Assembly (NCBI RefSeq): GCF_023223525.1
Contig: NZ_JALPRX010000043.1
Location: 1-36,577, forward strand
DNA: 36,577 bases
Direction of reading: 5' to 3'
From: Roseomonas acroporae
GTDB taxonomy: Bacteria > Pseudomonadota > Alphaproteobacteria > Acetobacterales > Acetobacteraceae
In this document: piece by piece, positions 1 to 6,218 of the stretch
Position numbering within the stretch: the first letter of the stretch is position 1
How the letters are laid out: each line of letters starts with the position of its first letter
Notes under the pieces: model-generated
The model's input: the letters and a program-made list of their open reading frames with translations, nothing else
The model's database searches: none
Told to the model about the DNA's origin: nothing
Translations under genes and position numbers: made by a program

Positions 1-101
1 GGCCGGCGCGGGCCGCCGCGCGCCGTGCCGGGGTGGCGCCCCGGCCGGCCGGCTCCGGACCGGCGCTTCGACCCCCGCCGGCGGATATGCGACAACGGGG
101 C

Positions 102-986
102 ATGGATGCCCCCCCGCAGCCGCGCTCCCGCTCCCGGGCCGGCAATCCCGCCAGCGGCCCCACCGGCGGTCCCATCGGAAGCCCCGCTGGCAGCCCCTCT
201 GGCAGCCCCGCTGGCGACTCCGCTGGCAACCCCATTAGCAGCCCCGCCGACGCCCCCGCCGGCCGCCTCGACCTCAGCCGCAGCGCCGTGCCGCGCTACA
301 TCCAGCTCGCCACCCTGTTCCGCCGCCGGATCGAGACCGGCGCCTGGAAGCTCGGCCGGCAGATCCCCACGGTGGACGAGCTGGCCGCCGAGTGCAGCGT
401 GGCGCGCGCCACCATCCGCCAGGCGCTGGACGCGCTGGAGGCGGACGGGCTGATCGAGCGCTTCCGCGCCAAGGGCACCTTCGTGCGCAAGGCGCCCGCC
501 AACCGCCTGTGGTGCGACGTGGAGGCGGACTGGAACGGCCTGCTGCGCTCGCGCGAGGGCGCCGAGATCGAGATCCTCTCGGACACGGACGGGCTGCCCG
601 GCGACGCCATCCCGGACAGCATCGGCACCAAGGCGCCGCGCTACCGCCACATACGCCGCCGGCACTGGCGCGACGGGCAGCCCTTCCTGCTGGCCGACGT
701 GTATCTCGATTCCCGCCTCTCGCCCCTCGTCACGCCCGCGGACCTGACCAGCAAGACCGCGCTGCGCCTGGTCTCCGGCCTCAAGGGCGTGCAGGTGACG
801 GATGCGCGCCAGACCCTGACCATCGGCGTGGCCGACGTGGAAAGCGCCGACGCGCTGCGCCTGCCGCTGAACGCGCCCGTGGCCTTCGTCCACCGCGCGG
901 CGGTGGACGCGAAGGGCACGCTGGTGCTGGTGGCCGACGGAATCTACCGCGGCGACGTGGTGCGGATCGACCTGAAGCTGAAGTAG
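102..986 (+). CDS. GntR family transcriptional regulator (HutC/UTRA type)
   Basis: This is a DNA-binding repressor-type regulator with an N-terminal winged helix and a C-terminal ligand-binding UTRA domain. The winged helix starts near YIQLATLFRRRIETG and includes VARATIRQALDALEADGLI and the wing GTFVRKA, the usual GntR layout. About 165 residues follow, in which the effector-binding UTRA fold is expected. Before the winged helix lies a low-complexity stretch of Gly-Ser-Pro-Ala-type tetrapeptide repeats encoded by 12-bp tandem units (165-248), which is not normal for the family. The start is uncertain: in-frame ATGs lie at 33, 87 and 102, none with a clear ribosome-binding site. I chose 102 because everything upstream is low complexity. 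It is followed 99 bp later, on the same strand, by a catabolic cluster that it probably controls (inference). The effector is unknown. Confidence 0.85.
   Translation: MDAPPQPRSRSRAGNPASGPTGGPIGSPAGSPSGSPAGDSAGNPISSPADAPAGRLDLSRSAVPRYIQLATLFRRRIETGAWKLGRQIPTVDELAAECSVARATIRQALDALEADGLIERFRAKGTFVRKAPANRLWCDVEADWNGLLRSREGAEIEILSDTDGLPGDAIPDSIGTKAPRYRHIRRRHWRDGQPFLLADVYLDSRLSPLVTPADLTSKTALRLVSGLKGVQVTDARQTLTIGVADVESADALRLPLNAPVAFVHRAAVDAKGTLVLVADGIYRGDVVRIDLKLK
165..248 (+). repeat. 12-bp in-frame tandem repeat in GntR N-terminus
   Basis: Seven consecutive 12-bp units of the type GGCAGCCCCGCT, with substitutions, encode Gly-Ser-Pro-Ala-like tetrapeptides just before the DNA-binding domain. The period matches whole codons, so copy-number change would not shift the frame. 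Confidence 0.75.
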
Positions 987-1005
987 CGCGGGAAAGGCTG
1001 GACAA

Positions 1006-1019
1006 GCAGGCTCGCCTGC
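1006..1019 (+). terminator. Short hairpin after the GntR gene
   Basis: A perfect 6-bp inverted repeat with a 2-nt loop (GCAGGC-TC-GCCTGC) is followed by GTCAAAA, 20 bp past the regulator stop. It may be a weak terminator, or an operator in front of the next gene. There is no T tract. The AT-richer segment at 1020-1050 that follows is the likeliest promoter region of the downstream cluster. Confidence 0.3.
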
Positions 1020-1085
1020 GTCAAAAGGTCATATAGCTAGCCTAATGCTCATTGAGGGAACGTCCATGCCGAATCGGAACCGCCC

Positions 1086-1721
1086 ATGGCCCAACGCATG
1101 AAGCTGCACTGGTCTCCGCGCTCGCCCTTCGTGCGCAAGGTGATGATCGCGGCCCACGAGCTCGGTCTGGCGGACCGGATCGAGACGGTGCGCACCGTGG
1201 TGCGCCTCGGCGCGCCGAACCCGGTGCTGCTGCCCGACAACCCGCTGAGCAAGATCCCGACCCTGGTGCTCGCGGACGGCAGCGCGCTGTTCGACAGCCT
1301 GACCATCATCGAGTACCTCGACGACCTCGCCGGGAAGGACGGCCATGGCGCCCGCCTGTTCCCGGAAGGGGCCGCGCGCTGGCCGGCGCTGACGCGCCAC
1401 GCCCTCGGCAACGGGCTGCTCGACCTGCTCATCCTCTGGCGCAACGAGCGCGACAAGCCCGAGGCGGCGCGCACTGCCGAGTGGCTGGAAAGCTTCGCCG
1501 TGAAGGCCGCCGCCACGCTGGACCGGCTGGAGCGCGACACCCCGGCCTTCGCCGCGCTGCCCTTCGACATCGGCCACATCGCGACCGGCTGCGCGCTCTC
1601 CTACCTCGACTTCCGCTTCCCCGACCTGCCCTGGCGGGAGGGCCGCCCGGCCCTCGCCGACTGGCACGCCGGCTTCGCCGCCCGTCCCTCCGCCCTCGCC
1701 ACGGCGGTGATCGATGACTGA
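1086..1721 (+). CDS. Glutathione S-transferase family protein
   Basis: This is a cytosolic protein of 211 residues, a normal length for the family. The N-terminal thioredoxin-like domain holds the substrate-side motif PRSPFVRKVMIAAHELGL, the cis-proline element SKIPTL and the glutathione-contacting segment DSLTIIEYLDDL. The rest is the all-helical C-terminal domain, with DRLERDTPAFAALPFDIGHIATGCALSYLDFR-type sequence. The catalytic position is a Ser/Pro-rich SPRSPF, as in many bacterial GSTs. A second ATG four codons in is possible. Its stop overlaps the start of the CoA-transferase gene by 8 bp, so the two are translationally coupled. Its role may be glutathione-dependent isomerisation or detoxification of an intermediate in the cluster (inference). 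Confidence 0.9.
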   Translation: MAQRMKLHWSPRSPFVRKVMIAAHELGLADRIETVRTVVRLGAPNPVLLPDNPLSKIPTLVLADGSALFDSLTIIEYLDDLAGKDGHGARLFPEGAARWPALTRHALGNGLLDLLILWRNERDKPEAARTAEWLESFAVKAAATLDRLERDTPAFAALPFDIGHIATGCALSYLDFRFPDLPWREGRPALADWHAGFAARPSALATAVIDD

Positions 1722-2964
1722 AGCGGCGAACGAGGCCCCCGCGCGGCAGGGGCCGCTCTCCCACATCCGCGTGCTCGACCTCAGCCGCATCATGGCGGCG
1801 CCCTGGGCGACGCAGATCCTGGCCGATCTCGGCGCCGACGTCATCAAGGTGGAACGCCCCGGCGCCGGCGACGACACGCGCGGCTGGGGCCCGCCCTTCC
1901 TGGCGGACCGCGACGGCAACCCGACGAAGGATGCCGGCTACTTCCTGGCGGTGAACCGCGGCAAGCGCTCCGTCACCGTGGACATGGCGAAGCCCGAGGG
2001 GCAGGCGATCATCCGCCGCCTCGCCGAGGGCGCCGACATCGTGCTGGAGAACTTCAAGGCCGGCGCGCTGGCCCGCTACGGGCTCGACGCCGCGTCGCTG
2101 CGCGCCGTCAACCCGCGCCTGATCTACTGCTCCGTCACCGGCTTCGGCCAGGACGGGCCGCGCCACGAGCAGGCCGCCTACGACTTCGCGATCCAGGCCA
2201 TGGGCGGGCTGATGTCGGTCACCGGCGAGCGCGACGGCATGCCGGGCGCTGGGCCGCAGAAGGTCGGCGTGCCGATCGTCGACCTGATGACCGGCATGTA
2301 CGCCGCCGTCGCCGTGCTGGCCGCCCTGGCGCGCCGCGCCGAGACCGGCGAGGGCGAGACCATCGACCTCGCCATGCTCGACGTGCAGACGGCCTTCCTC
2401 GGCAACCAGGCGATGAACTGGCTGCTCTCCGGCAAGGCGCCGAAGCGCGGCGGCAACCGCCACCCCAACATCCAGCCGCAGGACGTGTTCGCCTGCGCCG
2501 ACGGCCACTTCGTGCTCGCCGTCGGCAACGACGGCCAGTTCCGCAAGCTGTGCGAGGCGATCGGCCGGCCGGCGCTCGGCACCGACGAGCGCTTCGCCAC
2601 CAACGCCGCCCGCGTGCGCCACGAAGCGGCGCTCTCGCCGCTGCTCGCCGCGCGCTTCGCCGAATTCGACCGCGACGCGCTGATGCGGGCGCTGGACGCG
2701 GCGGGCGTGCCCTGCGCGCCGATCAACACCATCCCGCAGGTCTTCGCGGACCCGCAGGTGCGGCACCGCGCCATGCTGCGCGAGCTGCCGCACCCGGTGG
2801 CCGGCACGGTGCCGCAGGTGGTCAGCCCGCTGCGCTTCGCCGGGGCGCCGCTGCGCTTCGACCGCGCCCCGCCGACGCTCGGCCAGCACACGGCGGAGGT
2901 GCTGGCGGAGCTCGGATTGGACGAGACGGAAGCCGCCGGCCTCGCCGCGCGCGGCGTGATCTGA
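1714..2964 (+). CDS. Class III (CaiB/BaiF family) CoA-transferase
   Basis: Family III CoA-transferases move CoA between carboxylic acids through an aspartyl thioester. The opening LSHIRVLDLSRIMAAPWATQILADLGADVIKVE is the family signature. GRGGNRHPN-like sequence is present as KRGGNRHPNIQP, and the presumed nucleophile is Asp190 in IVDLMTG. At 416 residues it is the usual length. The C-terminal half has the typical ADPQVRHRAM segment. The ATG overlaps the GST gene by 8 bp and the next start is 11 bp downstream, so this is the core of an operon. The acid substrate cannot be told from sequence. Neighbouring crotonase and CMD-family genes suggest that an acid is activated to its CoA ester for breakdown. 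Confidence 0.93.
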   Translation: MTEAANEAPARQGPLSHIRVLDLSRIMAAPWATQILADLGADVIKVERPGAGDDTRGWGPPFLADRDGNPTKDAGYFLAVNRGKRSVTVDMAKPEGQAIIRRLAEGADIVLENFKAGALARYGLDAASLRAVNPRLIYCSVTGFGQDGPRHEQAAYDFAIQAMGGLMSVTGERDGMPGAGPQKVGVPIVDLMTGMYAAVAVLAALARRAETGEGETIDLAMLDVQTAFLGNQAMNWLLSGKAPKRGGNRHPNIQPQDVFACADGHFVLAVGNDGQFRKLCEAIGRPALGTDERFATNAARVRHEAALSPLLAARFAEFDRDALMRALDAAGVPCAPINTIPQVFADPQVRHRAMLRELPHPVAGTVPQVVSPLRFAGAPLRFDRAPPTLGQHTAEVLAELGLDETEAAGLAARGVI

Positions 2965-2975
2965 GGAGCCGAGCC

Positions 2976-3584
2976 ATGGCGCGCATCCCCCTGCCCACGC
3001 CGGACGAGATGTCGCCCGAGCAGCGGCGCGTGCACGACGGCGTGGTCGCCGGCCCGCGCGGCCAGGTGATCGGCCCGCTGCGCGCCGTGATCCACAGCCC
3101 GGACCTCGCCGCGCGCTGGTCGGCCCTCGGCGAGTTCCTGCGCTACGGCACCTCGCTGCCGAAGCGCCTCAACGAGCTGGCGATCGTCGTCACCGGCCGC
3201 CGCTGGTCGAGCCAGGTGGAGTGGTGGGTGCATGCCCGCGCCGCCGCCGCGGCCGGCATCCCCGAGGCCGCCATCGAGGCCATCCGCCAGGGCGAAGCGC
3301 CGGTCTTCGACGAACCCGACGACGCGCTGGTGTACGACTTCGCGCGCGCCCTGCAGCTGCACGGCCAGGTGCCGCCCGCCCTCTACGCGGCGGCGCTGGA
3401 GCGCTGGGGCGCGCGCGGCGTCGTCGAGCTGACCGCCGTCATCGGCTACTACACCATGGTCTCGATGACGCTGAACGCGCACGAGATCCCGCTACCCGAC
3501 GGCGTCGCCCCGGTGCTGGCGGCGCCCGATTCCGGCCTCGCGCCGCTCGCCCCCGCCCGCCTCGCCGCGCGCGCGGCGGAATAG
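2976..3584 (+). CDS. Carboxymuconolactone decarboxylase (AhpD-like) family protein
   Basis: This 202-residue all-helical protein belongs to the CMD/AhpD superfamily. The core is LPKRLNELAIVVTGRRWSSQ followed by VEWWVHARAAAAAGIPE, the Glu/His helix typical of the family. The CxxC pair of peroxidase-type AhpD is absent, which favours the CMD-like branch. A second helical half ends in VVELTAVIGYYTMVSMTLNAHEIPLPDG. The start at 2976 is fixed by a good GAGGAG ribosome-binding site at 2963-2968; the frame stays open far upstream but is only a shadow there. It lies 11 bp after the CoA-transferase. The exact reaction is unknown; decarboxylation or ring-opening chemistry on the cluster's substrate is possible. 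Confidence 0.87.
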   Translation: MARIPLPTPDEMSPEQRRVHDGVVAGPRGQVIGPLRAVIHSPDLAARWSALGEFLRYGTSLPKRLNELAIVVTGRRWSSQVEWWVHARAAAAAGIPEAAIEAIRQGEAPVFDEPDDALVYDFARALQLHGQVPPALYAAALERWGARGVVELTAVIGYYTMVSMTLNAHEIPLPDGVAPVLAAPDSGLAPLAPARLAARAAE

Positions 3585-3645
3585 GACTCGCCGCCCCGGC
3601 GGCCGAACAGTTCCCGCCCGCGCGGCCGGACACAGGAGGAACCCC

Positions 3646-4434
3646 ATGATCGCAGGACTGGACGGGCTGGAACGCTTCCGCGTCGAGCTGGACGAACACG
3701 TCGCGACCGTCACCATCACCGCGCCGCCGGTCAACGCGCAGGACCGCCGCTTCCGCGAGGAAATCGTGCGCGTCTTCGACGTGCTGAGCGACACCGACGC
3801 GGTGCGCGCCATCGTGCTGACCGGCGAGGGCCGCGCCTTCTCCGCCGGCGCCGACCTGCGCGAGCGGCCGAACCTCGCCGGGGAGGCCGGCGCCTATCCG
3901 CGCCACAACCGGCTGGTCCGCGCCTCCTTCGACGCGGTGATGGAGTGCGCCAAGCCCGTCGTCGCCGCGGTGAACGGCGCCGCGATCGGCGCCGGCTGCG
4001 TGCTGGCGCTGTGCTGCGACATCCTGGTGGTGGCGGAGGAGGCGTTCCTCTCCATGACCGAGGTGGATGTCGGCCTCGCCGGCGGCGTGCGGCACGTGCT
4101 GCGCTTCCTCGGCCAGTCCGATGCGCGGCTGATGATCTACACGGCGCGCCGCATGACCGGGCCGGAGCTGCTGCGCATGAACGCCGCCTCGCTCTGCGTC
4201 CCGCGCGAGCGGCTGGTGGCGGAGGCGACCGCGGTCGCGCGCGAGATCGCGGCCAAGGCGCCGCTCGCCGTGCAGGCCGCCAAGCGCTCCTTCAACCTCA
4301 CCGAGGAGATGCCGCTGCGCGACGGCTACCGCTACGAGCAGACGCAGACCGTGGCGCTGGCCCGCACCGAGGACACGCGCGAGGCGCAGCGCGCCTTCGC
4401 CGAGAAGCGCCGGCCCGTCTTCCACGGGCGGTAG
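3646..4434 (+). CDS. Enoyl-CoA hydratase/isomerase (crotonase) family protein
   Basis: This is a crotonase-fold protein of 262 residues. The first oxyanion-hole motif is GEGRAFSAGADL and the second is NGAAIGAGCVLALCCD. Of the two catalytic glutamates of classical hydratase, the one in the GGGCEL-type motif is Val119 here, while the second is present as Glu139 in SMTEVDVG. It may therefore not be a simple hydratase; isomerase, hydrolase or lyase chemistry is possible. The gene lies 61 bp after the CMD-family gene and is preceded by an AGGAGG-type site (acacaggaggaacccc), so translation should be strong. It probably acts on the CoA ester made by the upstream transferase (inference). Confidence 0.9.
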   Translation: MIAGLDGLERFRVELDEHVATVTITAPPVNAQDRRFREEIVRVFDVLSDTDAVRAIVLTGEGRAFSAGADLRERPNLAGEAGAYPRHNRLVRASFDAVMECAKPVVAAVNGAAIGAGCVLALCCDILVVAEEAFLSMTEVDVGLAGGVRHVLRFLGQSDARLMIYTARRMTGPELLRMNAASLCVPRERLVAEATAVAREIAAKAPLAVQAAKRSFNLTEEMPLRDGYRYEQTQTVALARTEDTREAQRAFAEKRRPVFHGR

Positions 4435-4504
4435 GCGCCCGGCCGGGGCGCCCGCGCGGCCCCCCGGCCCGCCGCCGCCCCGGGAGGAAACCAGGAGAGA
4501 ACCG

Positions 4505-5491
4505 ATGCTGACCCGACGCCGCAGCCTCGCGCTGCTCGCGGCCCCCGCGCTCGCCGCCGTCCCGGCCTTCGCCCCCGCCTTCGCGCAGGCGCCGTTCCCC
4601 GACCAGCCGGTGCGCCTGATCGTCCCCTTCGCGGCGGGCGGCCCGGCCGACATCGTCGCCCGGCTGATCGGCCAGCCGATGGGCGAGCGGCTGCGCCAGC
4701 CCGTGGTGGTGGACAGCCGCTCCGGCGCCGGCGGCATGGTGGGCGTGGAGGCGGTGGCGCGCAGCCGGCCGGACGGGCTGACCATGGTGCTCGCCTCCAC
4801 CGGGGCGCTGACGGTGCTGCCGCAGATCATGCCGCGCATCGCCTACGACGTGCAGAAGGATCTGGCGCCCGTCACCCTGGCCGTCACCGTGCCGCAGATC
4901 CTCGTGGTCAGCCCGAAGCTCGGCGTGCGCTCGGTGGCGGAGCTGGTGGCCCTGGCGAAGCGCGAGCCCGGCCGGCTCAGCTACGGCTCGGCCGGCAGCG
5001 GCAGCTCGCCGCACCTGGCCGGCGAGCTGTTCCGGCTGCGCACGGGCATCGACATCGTCCATGTGCCCTACCGCGGCGCGGCGCCCGCCGTGACCGACCT
5101 GCTCGCCGGCACCATCGACCTGCTCCTGGCCGACGTGCCGGTGGTGCTCTCGCACATACGCGGCGGCGCGCTGCCGGCGCTGGCGGTGACCGCCGATCGG
5201 CGCCTCGCCGTGCTGCCCGACGTGCCGACCATGGCGGAGGCCGGCGCGCGGGACGTGATCTCGGGCACCTGGTATGCCCTCTTCGTGCCCGCCGGCACGC
5301 CGCCGGACCGGATCGCCATCCTGCACGACGCGGCGGCCGGCGCGCTGCGCCGCGACGAGGTCCGCCGCAGCCTGGCTGAGCAGGGCGGCACCGCCGTCGG
5401 CGGCACGCCGGCCGAGCTGGCCGCCTTCGTGCGTGCCGAGACCACGAAGTGGGGCGAGGTCATCCGCGCCGCCGACATCAGGATCGACTGA
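4505..5491 (+). CDS. Bug/TctC-family tricarboxylate-type solute-binding receptor (1)
   Basis: This is a periplasmic binding protein of 328 residues. The first 27 or so residues form a signal peptide with a TRRRS twin-arginine-like start and an Ala-rich hydrophobic core, cleaved near AFA-QAP. The mature part starts with the family signature FPDQPVRLIVPFAAGGPADIVARL. It continues with the Bug hallmarks GAGGMVGVEAVARSRPDG, GSAGSGSSPHLAGELF and VPYRGAAPAVTDLLAGTIDL. Such receptors usually bind a small carboxylate. No TctA/TctB membrane genes are adjacent. It is the last gene of the catabolic cluster, 70 bp after the crotonase, with an AGGAGA site before the ATG, so it probably captures the cluster's substrate. 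Confidence 0.93.
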   Translation: MLTRRRSLALLAAPALAAVPAFAPAFAQAPFPDQPVRLIVPFAAGGPADIVARLIGQPMGERLRQPVVVDSRSGAGGMVGVEAVARSRPDGLTMVLASTGALTVLPQIMPRIAYDVQKDLAPVTLAVTVPQILVVSPKLGVRSVAELVALAKREPGRLSYGSAGSGSSPHLAGELFRLRTGIDIVHVPYRGAAPAVTDLLAGTIDLLLADVPVVLSHIRGGALPALAVTADRRLAVLPDVPTMAEAGARDVISGTWYALFVPAGTPPDRIAILHDAAAGALRRDEVRRSLAEQGGTAVGGTPAELAAFVRAETTKWGEVIRAADIRID

Positions 5492-5850
5492 GCCCCGCCG
5501 CTCGCCGGTTCCGTCGCAGGGATCGTGGCTAGTCGTGGATGCCCGTGCCGGGCGCGGGACGGGCAGCAGCCCGCAGCGTGCGTCGCCCCTGGGAGGGCCG
5601 GACACGTGATGCAGCCCCGCCGCGTGGCCGACGATCTCGGCCGCGAAGCGGCAACCGGGATGGGCCCCGAGGGCGTGGGGCGTCAGCCGGCCTGTCCCGG
5701 CCAAACCATTCCGGTATCGGCTCGTCAGCGTGGCGGTGCCCGTCCCGGCTTTCGCGGTGGCGGATGGCATGGCGTGGGCAGCGAGGCCGGAGACCGTGGC
5801 TGCATGGCGGGCAGCCGGCGACGCCGGAAGGCAAGCCGTACGAATATCGC
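5492..5850. other. Non-coding stretch upstream of the metE control region
   Basis: No convincing gene is present: all open frames here give Arg/Pro/Gly-rich translations without recognisable domains. A short segment near 5587-5606 resembles part of the B12 riboswitch downstream (CCTGGGAGGGCCGGAC against CCTGGGAAGGCCGGAC), but the other conserved boxes are missing. It may be a decayed copy or chance. Confidence 0.4.
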
Positions 5851-5853
5851 TAT

Positions 5854-5869
5854 ATAAAGATATCTTTAT
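5854..5869. promoter_or_regulatory. 16-bp perfect palindrome, probable operator upstream of metE
   Basis: ATAAAGATATCTTTAT is perfectly self-complementary and sits in the only clearly AT-rich patch of the whole region (about 5841-5872), 28 bp before the riboswitch aptamer. A TATATA at 5851-5856 could serve as the -10 element, so a bound regulator would block transcription. The shape (A/T-rich 8-bp half sites) resembles sites of ArsR-family regulators such as the methionine-cycle regulator SahR. That assignment is inference from memory of the motif style. No regulator gene is adjacent. Confidence 0.5.
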
Positions 5870-5894
5870 TTCTGTTGACCCCCTCGCCGCCCTG

Positions 5895-6085
5895 ATGCAG
5901 GCTGGGGCCGTCGTGGTTCTCCGCCTGCCCCTCGGCAGCGCGGCGCTAAGAGGGAAGCCGGTGCGAGGCCGGCGCTGCCCCCGCAACTGTCAGCGGCGAG
6001 CGGCTGTCCGAGATGGTCACTGGGGCTCGCGCCCTGGGAAGGCCGGACAGCCGCGGCGACCCGCGAGCCAGGAGACCTGCCCCGA
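5895..6085 (+). ncRNA. Cobalamin (B12) riboswitch controlling metE
   Basis: The element is recognised by its conserved boxes in the right order. GGGAAGCCGGTG is at 5952-5963. The B12 box CCCCCGCAACTGT is at 5978-5990. A CACTGG segment is near 6018, CTGGGAAGGCC is near 6035-6045, and the 3' core GAGCCAGGAGACCTGCC is at 6065-6081. GCAGG at 5897-5901 can pair with CCTGC at 6076-6080 to close the P1 stem. It lies 130 bp before metE on the same strand. In this class, adenosylcobalamin or a related B12 form binds the leader RNA and lowers expression, so the B12-independent methionine synthase is made only when B12 is scarce. Confidence 0.95.
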
Positions 6086-6218
6086 CACATAACGTCCTCC
6101 GGCGGGGTGTCCGGGCGGCCGCCCGTGCGACGCGCGGCCGCCCGGATACCTCCTGGCCGCGCGGCTGTGCCCGTGCGCCCGTCGGCAGCCCTGCCACAAC
6201 GCTGGTTCGAGGCTGCCA

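Noticed and set aside
1029-2889. Long - strand frames opposite the GST and CoA-transferase genes
   Set aside because: These are antisense shadows without recognisable protein features; the + strand genes have clear domains.
5587-5606. A possible second cobalamin riboswitch upstream of the one at 5895
   Set aside because: Only a CCTGGGAGGGCCGGAC-like piece is similar; the B12 box and the GAGCCAGGAGACC core are missing.
5875-5880. TTGACC as a -35 box for metE
   Set aside because: A -10 at the right distance would fall inside the P1 stem of the riboswitch, with no TATAAT-like sequence; the TATATA at 5851 is a better candidate.
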